Program-made: the position numbers and the translations under genes | Source of the DNA: Microthrixaceae bacterium | Lineage (GTDB): Bacteria; Actinomycetota; Acidimicrobiia; Acidimicrobiales; Microtrichaceae | DNA length: 64,000 nt | Direction of reading: 5' to 3' | Assembly: GCA_027493675.1 (NCBI GenBank) | Contig: JAOSKI010000006.1 | Location: 23,396-87,395 of the forward strand | The notes under the pieces: model-generated | What the model saw: the letters and a program-made list of their open reading frames with translations, nothing else | What the model was told of the DNA's origin: nothing | Database searches by the model: none | In this document: piece after piece, positions 31,121-37,746 of the stretch | Numbering within the stretch: position 1 is the stretch's first letter | Layout of the letters: every line of letters starts with the position of its first letter

Positions 31121-32080
31121 GTGCGCGTGACGATGCTCGGAGGTGGGATCGGGTGCAGCCGATTGGCTGCACCGCTGGCCGAGGCCCTCGGACCCGGTGA
31201 GCTCACCCTGGTGCTGAACACCGGCGACGACCTGTGGCGCTACGGCCTGCGCATCTGTCCCGATCTCGACACCAACCTGTACGCGCTCTGCGGCCTGCGT
31301 GACCGCGAGCGGGGCTGGGGCGTGGCGGGTGACTCGTTCCGCGCGATGGAGCAGTTGCGCCGACTGGGTGACGACGCCTGGTTCAACCTGGGTGACCTGG
31401 ACCTGGCCACACACCTGCTGCGCACCGCCATGTTGCGCGAGGGGGCGTCGCTGTCGGAGGTGACCGCTCACCTGGTCACCGTGCTGGGTGTGGAGGTGAA
31501 CCTGCTACCGGTCACCGACGACGAGGTGGCAACCCGGATCGTCACTTCGACCGGCGAGCTGTCGTTCCAGGAGTACTTCGTGCAGCACCGAGCGGAACCC
31601 GAAGTGGTCGAGGTCCGCTACGACGGCGCCGGCGCGGCCCGGCCTGCGCCGGGTGTGCTCGCCTCGATCGAGGGGGCCGACCTGGTGGTGCTCGGCCCGA
31701 GCAACCCGGTCGCCAGCCTGGGCCCGATCCTGGCGACACCGGGGGTCACCGAGGCGCTCGGGGCCCGTCGGCGCGCGGGCGGCATCACCGTGACGGTCAC
31801 CTCGGTGGTCAACGGCATCCCGATCGAAGCGCCAGGTGAGGCGCATCGCGCCAGGTGCCGGGCGGCGATGATGGCTGCGCGGGGATTCGAGCACCGGGCC
31901 GCCTCGGTGGGTGGGATGCTCGAGGGGCTGGCGGAGGTGTTCGTGCTCGACGCAGCGGACTGCGCAGAGGCCGCCGAGCTCGCCGCCTTGGGCTTCCGGG
32001 TCGTCGAGGCCGAAACGGTCCTCGACGCCCCCGGGAGAGGCGAGGCGCTGGCCGCTGTCCTGCTGTCCACCCTCCCCTGA
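31121..32080 (+). CDS. cofD: 2-phospho-L-lactate transferase (coenzyme F420 biosynthesis)
   Basis: Transfers the lactyl-2-phosphate (or phosphoenolpyruvyl) group onto the deazaflavin FO, forming F420-0 or its dehydro form. The frame is intact, 319 residues. It starts VRVTMLGGGIGCSRLAAPLA, then LVLNTGDDLWRYGLRICPDL, GDDAWFNLGDLDLATHLLRT, SFQEYFVQHR and LVVLGPSNPVASLGPIL. GGGIG and NTGDD are the family nucleotide/FO-binding motifs. The GTG at 31121 fits where homology begins. fbiB/cofE is not adjacent in this window, although it often is in actinobacteria. Confidence 0.95.
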   Translation: MRVTMLGGGIGCSRLAAPLAEALGPGELTLVLNTGDDLWRYGLRICPDLDTNLYALCGLRDRERGWGVAGDSFRAMEQLRRLGDDAWFNLGDLDLATHLLRTAMLREGASLSEVTAHLVTVLGVEVNLLPVTDDEVATRIVTSTGELSFQEYFVQHRAEPEVVEVRYDGAGAARPAPGVLASIEGADLVVLGPSNPVASLGPILATPGVTEALGARRRAGGITVTVTSVVNGIPIEAPGEAHRARCRAAMMAARGFEHRAASVGGMLEGLAEVFVLDAADCAEAAELAALGFRVVEAETVLDAPGRGEALAAVLLSTLP

Positions 32081-32290
32081 CCCCACCCCAGCCCCACCCC
32101 AGCCCCACCCCAGCCCCACCCCAGCCCCACCCCCAGCCCCACCCCAGCGAACTGTCCGGTGTGGTGCGGATTCCACGCATCACACCGGACAGTTCGCCAA
32201 GGTAAGGGGACCCGCCAAGTGGGGGGACCCGCCAAGTGGGGGACCCGCCAAGTGGGGGACCTGCCAATGGGGGACCCGCCAATGGGGGCA
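32081..32290. repeat. Tandem repeats flanking a hairpin after cofD
   Basis: From 32081 to about 32146 the DNA is near-perfect copies of a 10-11 base unit, ACCCCAGCCCC. From about 32205 to 32290 there are five degenerate copies of a unit like CCGCCAAGTGGGGGAC. Both lie between cofD and the next small gene, and neither is coding. The hairpin of family B sits between the two arrays. Confidence 0.8.
32147..32197. repeat. Inverted repeat, family B copy 1
   Basis: 22-base arms starting GCGAACTGTCCGGTGTG pair with one G-T mismatch around a 7-base loop. The outer sequence GGCGAACTG recurs in hairpins at 44216 and near 48930. It could act as the cofD terminator, though a T run is absent. Confidence 0.65.
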
Positions 32291-32307
32291 CGGAATAGGA
32301 TCGTCTG

Positions 32308-32589
32308 GTGGACAGCGACTACGACGAGGACTACGGGGACGACGAGCCGGAGTTCGACTTGACGCGGTTCGAGGGCAATCGTTGGGCTCTCATGGTCGAC
32401 GACGTGACCGCTCATCTCGCGGAGGACCGCTACGAGAGGCTGGCGGTGCTGCTGGCCGGAGCCGGCGGGATCGAGGACTGCATCCACGAGGACCGCGAGC
32501 TGATCTACTTCCGCAGCGACCTCGATCGTCCGACACTGGACGCCCTCATCGAACGCCTGTGGAACGACACCTCCGACGCAGCACCTTGA
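32308..32589 (+). CDS. Hypothetical acidic protein, 93 aa
   Basis: Intact small frame beginning MDSDYDEDYGDDEPEFDLTR. It is strongly acidic at the N-terminus and then has a compact alpha/beta-looking part (LMVDDVTAHLAEDRYERLAV, YFRSDLDRPTLDALIERLW). There is no signal, membrane helix or metal motif. I do not recognise a family. GTG start. Position between the cofD repeats and a pseudogene suggests a stand-alone gene. Confidence 0.6.
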   Translation: MDSDYDEDYGDDEPEFDLTRFEGNRWALMVDDVTAHLAEDRYERLAVLLAGAGGIEDCIHEDRELIYFRSDLDRPTLDALIERLWNDTSDAAP

Positions 32590-32604
32590 GCGCTCGTCGA
32601 GATC

Positions 32605-32957
32605 TCAGTCGGGCAGCAGTTAGACCATGCCGTTGGCGTCGGAGCTCGCGATGATGCCGGTGACGAAGCGGCCGTCACGGAAGCGCTCCGGGTGGGCGTA
32701 GCCCTCGTAGCCCTCCAACATCCACCGGCACCACGAACGCGTTCGAGATCGGGATCCCGATCGACTCGTCGATGTACCACGACAGGTGCGAAGCGAAGAT
32801 CGGCCCGGTCTCGGGCAGGCCGAAGAACGTCAGCGCAGGGCTACCGAACAGCTTGCCGACCCGGCGCCGCTCGCCGGGTGCCATGCTCACATCCGCCAGG
32901 CGCAGCACCGCACCCTCGGCACTCGGACCGGACCAGAACAGGACCCGGCCGCCTCGG
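32605..32957 (-). pseudogene. Internally deleted copy of the adenylate-forming-like gene
   Basis: Nearly identical DNA to parts of the gene at 33916-35106, but three internal segments are missing, each bounded by a short direct repeat in the full copy (ATCC, GCTCG, GCACCG). The copy also has TAA in place of a Tyr codon just before its end. The retained parts encode GGRVLFWSGPSAEGAVLRLA and RRRVGKLFGSPALTFFGLPE. At about 32955 it is fused to the start of an unrelated lipoprotein gene. Confidence 0.8.
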
Positions 32958-33126
32958 TCGAACCGTCGCAGCCCTCGGGACGATCCGGTGCCTGCCCGGA
33001 TGAGCCTTCTTCGGACGGCTGGGATTCCTCCTGGTCGGCGCTGCACGCGCCGGCGAGCACGAACAACCCAACTGCGATGAGCCAGGCCACAGGGCGGAGG
33101 CCGGCCCGGACGGAGAGGTGATCCAT
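32955..33126 (-). pseudogene. 5' fragment of a lipoprotein gene
   Basis: Starts MDHLSVRAGLRPVAWLIAVG with a lipobox FVLAGAC and a Glu/Ser-rich linker (SADQEESQPSEEGSSGQAPD), then breaks off at the junction with the adenylate-forming-gene copy. The rest of the gene is not found elsewhere in the window. Either a real gene was truncated by the rearrangement or a chimera was created. It is transcribed divergently from vapB. Confidence 0.55.
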
Positions 33127-33211
33127 GGGTTCGGAGTGGTTGCACCAGCAAGTGCTCGTCCACCTCTCCCGCAGGGCCACTGCGCTCGGAGGAGGACCCG
33201 CTGAGGAGGGT

Positions 33212-33240
33212 CACGAGACTCGTGTTACACTGGACCAGTG
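33212..33240 (+). promoter_or_regulatory. vapBC promoter/operator with two palindromes
   Basis: CACGAG-A-CTCGTG (33212-33224) and CACTGG-A-CCAGTG (33228-33240) are centred 16 bp apart. TACACT at 33226-33231 is a good -10 hexamer and lies only 6 bases before the GTG start, so the message is probably leaderless. The second palindrome overlaps the start codon. This layout suits autorepression by the ribbon-helix-helix antitoxin. Confidence 0.6.
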
Positions 33241-33465
33241 AAGAACGTGACCATATCGATGGATGAGGACACGGCACTCTGGGCACGGGTCTCTGCCGCC
33301 CGCCTCGACAAGAGCCTCTCCAAGTTCATCGGTGAGCTCCTCCGGAGCGCGATGGCTGACGAGCGCGGATACGACACGGCATACCGTTCCTATCGTCGAC
33401 GCTCCACAGCCGATGTGAGCGGAGGAAACCAGTACCCCGACCGCGTCGAACTCCACCGGCGATGA
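33238..33465 (+). CDS. vapB: Ribbon-helix-helix antitoxin, VapB-like
   Basis: 75-residue protein beginning MKNVTISMDEDTALWARVSA, a ribbon-helix-helix DNA-binding domain. The N-terminal strand KNVTISMD and helices DTALWARVSAARLDKSLSKF and IGELLRSAM are visible. The C-terminal tail (TAYRSYRRRSTADVS) would bind and neutralise the toxin. Its stop overlaps the toxin start (ATGA), the usual arrangement for a type II pair. GTG start, probably on a leaderless transcript. Confidence 0.85.
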   Translation: MKNVTISMDEDTALWARVSAARLDKSLSKFIGELLRSAMADERGYDTAYRSYRRRSTADVSGGNQYPDRVELHRR

Positions 33466-33927
33466 CAGTGCCGGCGGGTGCAACTGTCTTCGTGGACACG
33501 AACATCTTCGTGTACTCGCGCGACAGCTCCCACCCCGACAAGCAGCTTGTCGCGGCACGGTGGATCGACGTTCTCTGGTCCACCCGCCTCGGCCGCACGA
33601 GTACCCAGGTGTTGAGTGAGTACTACACGACGATCACTCGCAAGCTCGCACCGGGGCTCCCCACGGCACAAGCCCGAGCAGATGTCGAAGACCTGAGTGC
33701 GTGGAAGCCGCTCGGGGTGGACGCCGGCCTCATCCGGTCGGGATGGAGCATCGAGGATCGCTTCGGATTCTCCTGGTGGGATTCGCTGGTGGTCGCTGCA
33801 GCCGAGCAGATGGGTTGTGCCTACCTGCTCACAGAGGACCTCTCCGACGGCCAGGACCTCGACGGAACCACCGTGGTCGACCCCGTTCCGGCACGAGCCC
33901 ATCGACATCCTTGGCTCAGTCGGGTAG
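33462..33927 (+). CDS. vapC: PIN-domain ribonuclease toxin, VapC-like (frameshift near the end)
   Basis: Type II toxin, an Mg-dependent endoribonuclease. VFVDTNIFVYSRD carries the first acidic residue and STQVLSEYYTT the conserved Glu. FSWWDSLVVAAAEQMGCAYL has the third Asp, and LLTEDLSDGQ the fourth acidic position. An extra C in the run near 33884 shifts the end; corrected, it finishes DPFRHEPIDILGSVG at 33927. About 154 residues. Its 3' end overlaps by 12 bases the convergent adenylate-forming gene, so the module sits tightly between that gene and its broken copy. Confidence 0.88.
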
Positions 33928-35106
33928 CAGGTACACCATCCCGTTGGCATCGGAGCTCGCGATGATGCCGGTGACGAAACGCCCGTCACGGAAGCGCTCC
34001 GGGTGGGCGTCGCCCTCGTAGCCCTCCAACATCCCGGGGCACCACACGGTGACCATGGCGGACTCCACGAGCTCCCACAGCGTGGGGATCGGATTGCCCG
34101 AGCGGGGATCCACCGGCACCACGAACGCGTTCGAGATCGGGATCCCGATCGACTCGTCGATGTACCACGACAGGTGCGAGGCGAAGATCGGCCCGGTCTC
34201 GGGTAGGCCGAAGAACGTCAGCGCAGGGCTGCCGAACAGCTTGCCGACCCGGCGCCGCTCGTCGGGATCGAACAGCTTCGGGGTCGACAGCATCAGCGCC
34301 TGCTGCACACCGCGGATGTTCTTCACCTGACGCTTCGCGTCGCGGGTGGCGCCGAGCGCGGCGTCGAGGGTCCACCACGACGTGCCGACACCCTCACGGG
34401 TGATCGTGTCGAGAGCGGACTCCCCCGGGGGGCCAGAACCATCGTCGCTCCCGCGTCCAGGCCGACCAGCAGCGCATGCATGCCGTCCCAGCTCGACAAC
34501 GCGAGCGTGGAGAGCCAAGGACGGTGCGCGTCCAGGCCGAGGAACGTCCCCATGGAGAGGGCGGCGCCGAGCAGCGACCGGTTCGAGTGCCAGACCAGAT
34601 CGGCACCGCTCGCGAACGCCACGACCGGATCGCCGAGACCGGGCGTGGCCGGCTCGCCGGGTGCCATGCTCACATCCGCCAGGCGCAGCACCGGCAGGCC
34701 CGCCGCCGCGAGCGTCGCGCCGGCAGCGTCGTCACCGACCGCGAGGGTCGCCCCCCGCCGCTCCCCCACCTGGTACGACTCCTCCGGGGGGAACCGCGAT
34801 GGCCGGCACACCGGCCGCGGTGAGCGCCAGCAACAGCACCGCACCCTCGGCACTCGGACCGGAGCAGAACAGGACCCGGCCGCCACCGCTGCGCTCGCGC
34901 AGCCCGACGGCCGCCGCAGCCACCGCGTCGCTCAGCTCACGCGAGGTCATCCGGACGTGGTCGTCCATGAGCGCCACGTCGTCGGGGCGTCGGCGCACGC
35001 GGCGCCCCACGAGGTGCTCCACGAGGCTGAACGGTGGAACACCTGCCACCCGCGTGATGTCGGCGGGCCAGTACCACGAAGGTGTGATGGCGATGGTCTT
35101 GGGCAT
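33916..35106 (-). CDS. Adenylate-forming (ANL) superfamily-like protein with degenerate core motif (frameshifted)
   Basis: About 395 residues. MPKTIAITPSWYWPADITRV leads to PDDVALMDDHVRMTSRELSD and VLFCSGPSAEGAVLLLALTA, as in acyl-CoA synthetases. Where the phosphate-binding YTSGTTGxPKG should be, it reads FASGADLVWHSNRSLLGAAL, lacking the Thr/Lys residues. FFGLPETGPIFAS resembles the YGxTE motif and FVTGIIASSDANGMV the TGD motif. It then ends at YLLPD, without the C-terminal domain that closes the active site. Breaks lie near 34785-34800 and 34420-34430. A non-catalytic or altered function is inferred. It is the last gene of the second molybdoenzyme set. Confidence 0.65.
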
Positions 35107-35135
35107 TGGTCAGTCCTTCCTGATCACATGATCCT

Positions 35136-35203
35136 CGGTCACAGGGCATCCCCGGTCACAGGGCATTCCCGGTCACAAGGCAACCCCGGTCACAGGGCAC
35201 CCC
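35136..35203. repeat. Four 17-bp tandem repeats
   Basis: Units of CGGTCACAGGGCATCCC follow one another exactly every 17 bases with one to three changes each. The fourth unit contains the stop codon of the downstream-ending membrane protein gene, so the array looks like repeated duplication of that gene's 3' end. Confidence 0.85.
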
Positions 35204-35703
35204 CGCTGTGCAGCGTCGCTCCGAGCAGCGCACCCACCAGGGCCAACAGCAGGTCCAGGCGCAGGAGCCTGTCCATCCGGGAGATCGCCCTTCGCACCTG
35301 CTCGCGGGCGGCGTCGCGCTCCGCGTCGGTCGCGTCCGGCGGCATCCGCGCGTGCAGGCCCGGATGACCCGAGAACGTGATGGTCGCGAGCACCACCGAC
35401 ATCGCGAGCCACACCACGATGAGAGCCGTCACCGTGCGTCCCCACGGGGTCGACCAGGTCAGGCGTTCGTCGCCACGGAGCACCATCGCCACACCGCTGA
35501 TGCCGATGAGCGCCAAGGCCACAGCGGCCGTCCAACGGTACCGACGCCCCATCCACTGGCAGGCCACTGCGATCTGCGACTGCGGCATCGCCTCCTGGGC
35601 TGGACGCCAGACGAGCTCCATCACGAGTGCGCCGCCGACGTAGGTGGACCAGCCCAGCACGTGCAGGAACGACCAGAACATCCGGATCACCCTGGTCCCC
35701 CAT
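35190..35703 (-). CDS. Four-helix membrane protein, CopD/DUF2269-like, paralogue 2
   Basis: About 170 residues. The ATG at 35703 has GGAGG 7 nt upstream; one extra G in the run at 35697-35701 must be removed to join it to the frame VIRMFWSFLHVLGWSTYVGG. Helices are that N-terminal one, WTAAVALALIGISGVAMVL, WGRTVTALIVVWLAMSVVLA and LLRLDLLLALVGALLGATL. The His in helix 1 (FLHVLG) is shared with the adjacent paralogue, as is TY.GG...ME/V..PAQ. Possibly a haem b or quinone-linked subunit; the family match is by hydrophobic pattern and helix-1 motif only. Confidence 0.7.
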
Positions 35704-35720
35704 GTCCGCTACCTCCAGGC

Positions 35721-36262
35721 TCAGAAGAGCTCCTCGATGCCACCGAACTGAAGCGCCGTCCCCAACAGGGCTACCACCATCGCGATGGCGAGGTCGACGC
35801 GGGTGAGGCGCTCCACCCACTGTGCGGCGTTGATCTGGCCCTGCTGATGGGTCTGGACCTGTGCAGCCGACACACCCGCACCGGTCCGCCCGACCAGCTT
35901 CGGACGCAACACGAAGGTGATGATCGAGCCGTTGGCCACCAGCACGCACCACAGGAGCACCATGGTGAGCAGCGTCCTCCCGTAGGAGTTGTCCCACAGC
36001 GCGGATCCCGTGATGTACATCTGGGTCTTGGTCGTGTACAACCGCAGCACACCGCTGACGACGATCAGCGCGAGCGCGCCTCCACGCGAACACCAGGAAC
36101 CGGTCCGCGGTCTTCTTGCCCATCACCTGCGCCTGGGCCGGCGGGATGGCCTTTCTGGGCCGGACCGACCACGAACTCCATGATGATGGAGCCTCCGAGG
36201 TAGGTGGCCACGCCCAGCACGTGGAGGTAGGCCGCGAGCACTTTCATGAACTGGGAAGTCAC
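35721..36262 (-). CDS. Four-helix membrane protein, CopD/DUF2269-like, paralogue 1 (one frameshift)
   Basis: GTG start at 36262 overlapping the preceding stop (GTGA). MTSQFMKVLAAYLHVLGVAT and YLGGSIIMEFVVGPAQ form helix 1 and its loop. After breaks near 36140 and 36090 the next frame has LRLYTTKTQMYITGSALWDN, LLTMVLLWCVLVANGSIITF and VDLAIAMVVALLGTALQFGG. About 180 residues with four helices. Helix 1 aligns with paralogue 2 (LHVLG, TYLGG, ME, GPAQ/RPAQ). Both lie in the molybdoenzyme set and are the only membrane candidates there. Confidence 0.7.
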
Positions 36263-36589
36263 GTGACACCTCCGTTGGGGTCGGGTTGGCCGACATGCCA
36301 GTCGGCGAAGTGGGAGTTGATCTGCGGGGTGAGCGAATAGGGGTGCCGTCGCCGACGGTGAAGCGGCGGTAGAAGTCGGCATCCACGTGGTGGACCTGGG
36401 CGGAGAACTTCGCGCACCGGGTTGATGTAGGCGGGGCAGCACCCGTACTTGTCCACGATGTACTGCACGGTCGCGACCGCTGCCTTCTCGACCCATTCTC
36501 CCGATGTGGGCCTTGGGATGCTCCATGACCTCCTGCATGACCGCAGGGGTGTAGGGGCCCTGGTTGCGCTCGGCCCAGTTGTCCCTCAC
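36259..36589 (-). CDS. Small conserved-looking protein of unknown function (frameshifted)
   Basis: About 108 residues. The GTG start overlaps the stop of the preceding gene (GTGA) and the stop overlaps the next start in the same way. It reads RDNWAERNQGPYTPAVMQEV and MEHPKAHIG, then after a break YIVDKYGCCPAYINPVR, and after another VHHVDADFYRRFTVGDGT, ending SHFADWHVGQPDPNGGVT. Two adjacent Cys and several His could bind metal. I do not recognise a family. Tight coupling on both sides implies a product needed in stoichiometry with its neighbours. Confidence 0.6.
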
Positions 36590-37743
36590 GCGACAGCACC
36601 CCCACCGGGTCCGTAGCGCAGGTCCATCACGTAGCGAACCGCGTCGGCGGCGGTGGGGAACTGCGGTGAGGGCACGACCACCGGTTCCTTCACACCAGCG
36701 CGGCCGAGGCATGTGGCGGTGGCCGACGGGTTGCGGTCGGGGTCGCGTTCGAGGAAGTCGAAGCCCAGCCCGGTCGACACCTCGGGGTAGGCGCCGAGCA
36801 CCATGTCGTCGGCATAGGAGCCCACCGGCCATGCGCCGAGGCCCATTGCCTCGGCACCCAGGCGGATGTTCTGCACCGAAGCGCCTACCTGGCCTGCGTG
36901 CAGGAGCTGCACCAGCTCGTCGAACACCGGGATCGGGAAGCCGACCTCGAGGAACCCCGGCCGGATGAACTCCTCCACGCCGCACGACTTCTGGGTGTCG
37001 GGATCCATCAGGTAGAAGCCCGACCACTCATAGGAGCTGAGCAACTGGTTGAACCACTCGAGGCCCAGGTCTCCCACCGGCAGGAACCAGGTGCTGCCCG
37101 GCCGGTTGAGGTTGTACTGGCCGGGACCGAGGGCGTTCACGTTGTGGGTGCCCTCTGGTGCGCTGAACCAGCCGATATCGGGCCGGCGGTCGGACACCTG
37201 AAGGCGGTCGTTGCGGTACCAGTGCAGGACCTTCCAGTAGTCCTCGGGGCCGGCGATCTCAACCGGGGCGAGGCGCTCGGCGAGGGGACGGTAGCGGAAC
37301 ACACCCTGGTCGTTGATCACGAACAGGTCGACCGAGAGGTCGTTGGAGGACGCCGGGATGGTGCGACCCGCCCACGACAACATGCCCGAGAGCGCTCCGT
37401 GGACCGGCACATCGGCCAGGGCGATGCCGTTGGGTCCGAGCGCCGCCCAGGCGAGCAGCGCCTCCTCCACCTCCGACAGCGGCACCGGCGGCGCCTGCGA
37501 AGCCCAGCTCAGCGGGCCTGCCTGCTGGGTGAGCGTGCGCCCACTCGACCACTCGAAGGTCTCGGGCTCACCGGTCTCGCTGCGGTATCCAAGGCCCATG
37601 CGGCGTGTGCGCAGGGTGGACAGCGCCGAGAACACCGATGGGCCCGCCTCGAAGACACGCGCTATCGCGGCGTGCTCCTCGGCGGTGATCTGCGTCGGGG
37701 TGACCCGTTGTCGATGACCTGGGTCGAATTGCACGTCGGGCAT
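36586..37743 (-). CDS. Nitroreductase/SagB-like protein, 385 aa
   Basis: Intact frame with no signal peptide. The N-terminal half has LSEVEEALLAWAALGPNGIA and RTIPASSNDLSVDLFVINDQ then VFRYRPLAERL. This resembles the SagB/nitroreductase pattern in which a conserved loop precedes a strand and then an YRYDP-like segment. The C-terminal part has HAGQVGASVQNIRLGAEAMG and LGAWPVGSY, the nitroreductase signature of a helix packed over FMN. A middle insert (about residues 150-240) is unusual. Family assignment is moderate: the fold is inferred from these two blocks only. The ATG follows the molybdoenzyme gene by a few bases with GGAGG. Confidence 0.55.
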   Translation of the reverse strand: MPDVQFDPGHRQRVTPTQITAEEHAAIARVFEAGPSVFSALSTLRTRRMGLGYRSETGEPETFEWSSGRTLTQQAGPLSWASQAPPVPLSEVEEALLAWAALGPNGIALADVPVHGALSGMLSWAGRTIPASSNDLSVDLFVINDQGVFRYRPLAERLAPVEIAGPEDYWKVLHWYRNDRLQVSDRRPDIGWFSAPEGTHNVNALGPGQYNLNRPGSTWFLPVGDLGLEWFNQLLSSYEWSGFYLMDPDTQKSCGVEEFIRPGFLEVGFPIPVFDELVQLLHAGQVGASVQNIRLGAEAMGLGAWPVGSYADDMVLGAYPEVSTGLGFDFLERDPDRNPSATATCLGRAGVKEPVVVPSPQFPTAADAVRYVMDLRYGPGGGAVA

Positions 37744-37746
37744 GGT

